The notes beneath the pieces were generated by a model. It searched no databases. It saw nothing but the letters and a program-made list of their open reading frames with translations, and was not told the origin of the DNA. This document shows positions 61,799-64,000 of a stretch of DNA of 64,000 bases, piece after piece. The stretch's first letter is position 1; each line of letters begins with the position of its first letter. Source of the DNA: Streptomyces thermolilacinus SPC6. GTDB lineage: Bacteria; Actinomycetota; Actinomycetes; Streptomycetales; Streptomycetaceae. Both the position numbers and the translations under genes were made by a program. Location: positions 5,595,001 to 5,659,000 of the forward strand of contig NZ_ASHX02000001.1 in the NCBI RefSeq assembly GCF_000478605.2, given 5' to 3'.

Positions 61799-62311
61799 GT
61801 GCAGAACACCCATTGCGCCCACTGCGGCACCCCCTTCGCCGACCCCACCGGCCCCTGGCCCCGCACCTGCCCCTCCTGCACCACCGTCACCTACCGCAAC
61901 CCACTGCCCGTCGCGGTCGCCCTCCTCCCCGCCACCGGCCCCGAGGGCACCGGCCTCGTCGTCATCACCCGCACCATCGAACCCGAGAGCGGCGGCATCG
62001 CCCTGCCCGGCGGGTTCATCGACCACGCCGAGGACTGGCGGGACGCCGTCGTCCGCGAGCTGTACGAGGAGACCGGCATCGAGGCCCCCGCCCACGACGT
62101 ACGCCTCGCCGACGCCATGAGCTCGCCCGGCGGCCACCTCCTCCTCTTCGGCCTCCTCCCCGAACGCCCGGCGAGCGCCCTGCCGCCCTCCGCCCCCACC
62201 GCCGAGACCGCCGGCCACCACCTCCTGCACGCCCCGACCCGGCTCGCCTTCCCCCTCCACACCGAAGCCGCCCGCAAATGGTTCGCGGGCGACTACGACC
62301 ACCTGCGCTAG
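61799..62311 (+). CDS. Nudix hydrolase with N-terminal zinc ribbon
   Basis: A 170-residue protein. A zinc ribbon (CAHCG then CPSC, residues 6-29) precedes a Nudix domain with a complete box: GFIDHAE, seven residues, then RELYEETGI (about 70-92). It hydrolyses a nucleoside-diphosphate-linked substrate; the ribbon recalls NADH-pyrophosphatase-like proteins. GTG 61799 is chosen for the leaderless layout; another GTG lies three codons upstream. Its TAG overlaps the convergent glycosidase stop in a shared CTAG. Confidence 0.9.
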   Translation: MQNTHCAHCGTPFADPTGPWPRTCPSCTTVTYRNPLPVAVALLPATGPEGTGLVVITRTIEPESGGIALPGGFIDHAEDWRDAVVRELYEETGIEAPAHDVRLADAMSSPGGHLLLFGLLPERPASALPPSAPTAETAGHHLLHAPTRLAFPLHTEAARKWFAGDYDHLR

Positions 62312-64000
62312 CCCGCCCCCTCCCCGGAAGCACCCAGCCCCCGCACCCGCACCCCCTCCGGCCCCACCGCGACAGCACCGTCGTCCGTCACACGCTCCAC
62401 CCGCACCTCGCCCCCCTCCCAGCGCGACACGTACCGCTCCACCTCCGCCTGTTCCCACCCGTCACCCACATCCCGCACGACCAGACCCCCGCCCGCCCGG
62501 CCCGGCGCGGGAGCCCACACCTCCAGCTCCACCGCCCCGGCCGCACCCCGCACTGGAACGACCGCCCCCGCCCGCGCCAGCACCGGCACCCGCGACAGCG
62601 GCGCCTCCACCAGCACCAGACCCGGCCCCTCGTACGCCCGCCCCGTCGCCACGTCGTACCAGCGGCCCCGCGGCAGCCGCACCGCCCGCCGCTCCACACC
62701 GCGCGCCAGCACCGGCGCCACCAGCAGCGCGTCCCCCAGCAGGAAGGCGTCCCCGCAGTCCCGCAGCAGCCGGTCCTCCGGCGCCGACCACCACAGCGGC
62801 CGCGCATAAGGAGCACCCGTCAACCGGGCCAGCCGCGCCAGCGTCACGAAGTACGGGAGCAGCCGCTCCCGTTCCTCCATCGCCTCGCGCGCGTGGGCCA
62901 GCACCTCCGGCCCGAACTCCCACGGCTCACGCCGCCCCGCGTCGATCGCCGAGTGCGTACGGAACAGCGGCAGCCACGCCCCCAGCTGGAACCACCGCAG
63001 ATACAGCTCAGGCGACGGATGCCCGTCGAAACCGCCCACGTCCGGCCCCGAGTACGGCACCCCGCACAGGCCCAGGCCCAGCACCAGCGCCAACGACGCC
63101 CGCAACCCCTGCCAGCCCGTCGCCACATCCCCCGACCACGTCCCGCCGTACCGCTGCATCCCCGCCCACCCCGACCGCGAGAACAGGAACGGCCGCGTCT
63201 CGGGACGCAGCCGCACAAGACCCTCGTACCCGGCACGCGCCATCGCCAGCCCGTACACGTTGTGCGCCTCCCGGTGATCACCGCCCCGGCCCTCCAGCGC
63301 GTGCCGCGCCGACCGGGGCAGCGTCATGTCCCCGAACGGCGTGAACGACACCGGCTCGTTCATGTCGTGCCACACCCCGGCGAAGCCCTGCTCCAGCCGC
63401 TCCGCGTACAGCCCGCCCCACCACTCCCGCACCCGCGGGTCCGTGAAGTCCGGGTACACGCACTCACCCGGCCACACCACCCCCCGCACCACCTCCCCGC
63501 GCGTGTCCCGCACGAAGGCCCCCCGCGCCCCCACCCGCGCCCCGGCCTCGTACACCGCCCCGCCCGGCTCCGCCTTCACCGCCGGGTCCACGATCGAAAC
63601 CAGCCGCACCCCCCGCTCCCGCAGCTCCGCCGCCAGCCCCGGCAGATCAGGGAACCGCTCCCGGTCCACCGTGAACACCCGGTGCCCGTCGTAGTGGTCG
63701 ATGTCCAGGTGCAGCGCCGACAGCGGCAGCCCCCGCTCCCGGTACCCGGCCACCACCCGCCGCACCTCCTTCGCGCTCCCGAACCCCCACCGCGCGTGCT
63801 GCGCCCCCAGCGCCCACGACGGCGGCACCGCCGGAGCGCCCGTCAACTGCGCCCACCCGTGCGCGATCCGCGCCGGCGACCCCACCACCGCCCAGCACCG
63901 CAGCGGCCCCCCGCTCATCCGCACCTCGCTCAGCCCCGGCCGGTCGTGCCCCGACCCCGCGCCCTCCTCGCCCTCCCGCAGCGACACCCGCCCGTCCCAC
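62308..64000 (-). CDS. Glycoside hydrolase family 31 (alpha-glucosidase-like), N-terminus cut by the window edge
   Basis: About 564 residues of the C-terminal part of a GH31 enzyme; the frame is still open at base 64000. Visible catalytic elements are the nucleophile motif VWHDMNEPVSF, the FLFSRSGWAGMQRYGGTWSGD segment with the acid/base Asp, and LHLDIDHYDGHRVFTVD near the top of the barrel. The C-terminal beta-sandwich domain follows. No signal peptide can be judged because the start lies outside. An alpha-glucosidase or related activity is expected. Confidence 0.9.
   Translation of the reverse strand, partial: WDGRVSLREGEEGAGSGHDRPGLSEVRMSGGPLRCWAVVGSPARIAHGWAQLTGAPAVPPSWALGAQHARWGFGSAKEVRRVVAGYRERGLPLSALHLDIDHYDGHRVFTVDRERFPDLPGLAAELRERGVRLVSIVDPAVKAEPGGAVYEAGARVGARGAFVRDTRGEVVRGVVWPGECVYPDFTDPRVREWWGGLYAERLEQGFAGVWHDMNEPVSFTPFGDMTLPRSARHALEGRGGDHREAHNVYGLAMARAGYEGLVRLRPETRPFLFSRSGWAGMQRYGGTWSGDVATGWQGLRASLALVLGLGLCGVPYSGPDVGGFDGHPSPELYLRWFQLGAWLPLFRTHSAIDAGRREPWEFGPEVLAHAREAMEERERLLPYFVTLARLARLTGAPYARPLWWSAPEDRLLRDCGDAFLLGDALLVAPVLARGVERRAVRLPRGRWYDVATGRAYEGPGLVLVEAPLSRVPVLARAGAVVPVRGAAGAVELEVWAPAPGRAGGGLVVRDVGDGWEQAEVERYVSRWEGGEVRVERVTDDGAVAVGPEGVRVRGLGASGEGAG

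Overview
This window looks like a stretch of a Streptomyces chromosome (or a very close relative). GC content is very high, with G or C in nearly every third codon position. GTG starts and 4-bp stop/start overlaps are common. Several genes are typical of the genus: RbpA, the SmeA/SffA sporulation pair, a subtilisin-inhibitor-type secreted inhibitor, a chitinase with DasR-like repeats, and a conservon-type signalling operon. The gene order from the chitinase and rib operon through ppm1, fxsA, rbpA and smeA/sffA resembles the S. coelicolor region near SCO1415-SCO1444 as I recall it; no search was run.

Layout. 1-6 kb: uracil-type permease (cut by the left edge), an MFS exporter divergent from a ROK regulator, and an ECF41-type sigma factor with its epimerase-like partner. 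6-9 kb: secreted GH18 chitinase with its control region. 8.8-15.2 kb: FMN riboswitch, ribD-ribE-ribM-ribBA-ribH, then hisE-hisG and a small membrane protein. 15.4-17.8 kb: two CNNM/CorC-type membrane proteins. 17.8-25.7 kb: EccA-like AAA+ ATPase, a candidate small RNA, a uridine-kinase-like protein, a secreted C39-type peptidase, an alanine/glycine symporter, a secreted protease inhibitor and a tiny membrane protein. 25.9-33.2 kb: acyl-CoA dehydrogenase, Lrp regulator, amidohydrolase, polyprenol-phosphate mannose synthase, FxsA and RbpA. 33.4-43 kb: UMF1-type transporter, glycerophosphodiesterase, YczE with its MocR regulator, SffA/SmeA, an ankyrin protein, a repeat-type protein and a VOC protein. 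43.2-47.8 kb: 5-oxoprolinase subunits PxpC-PxpB-PxpA with an MFS transporter, divergent from a GntR regulator with a clear operator in the transporter promoter. 47.9-55.4 kb: an operon encoding a kleisin-like, a MukE-like and a giant SMC/MukB-like ATPase. 55.8-60.9 kb: a membrane protein and a conservon (sensor kinase, roadblock, DUF742, small GTPase). 60.9-64 kb: VanX-like dipeptidase, Nudix hydrolase and a GH31 glycosidase cut by the right edge.

The most interesting part is the MukBEF/Wadjet-like operon at 47.9-55.4 kb. It has the JetA-JetB-JetC order, but no JetD-type nuclease follows it. An additional His/Pro/Arg-rich 81-codon frame is wedged between the first two subunits with 4-bp overlaps at both ends, and the ATPase carries Asn where the Walker B glutamate is expected. 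It may be a condensin-like system or a nuclease-less relative of Wadjet plasmid defence. I see no transposases, integrases, CRISPR arrays, tRNA or rRNA genes.
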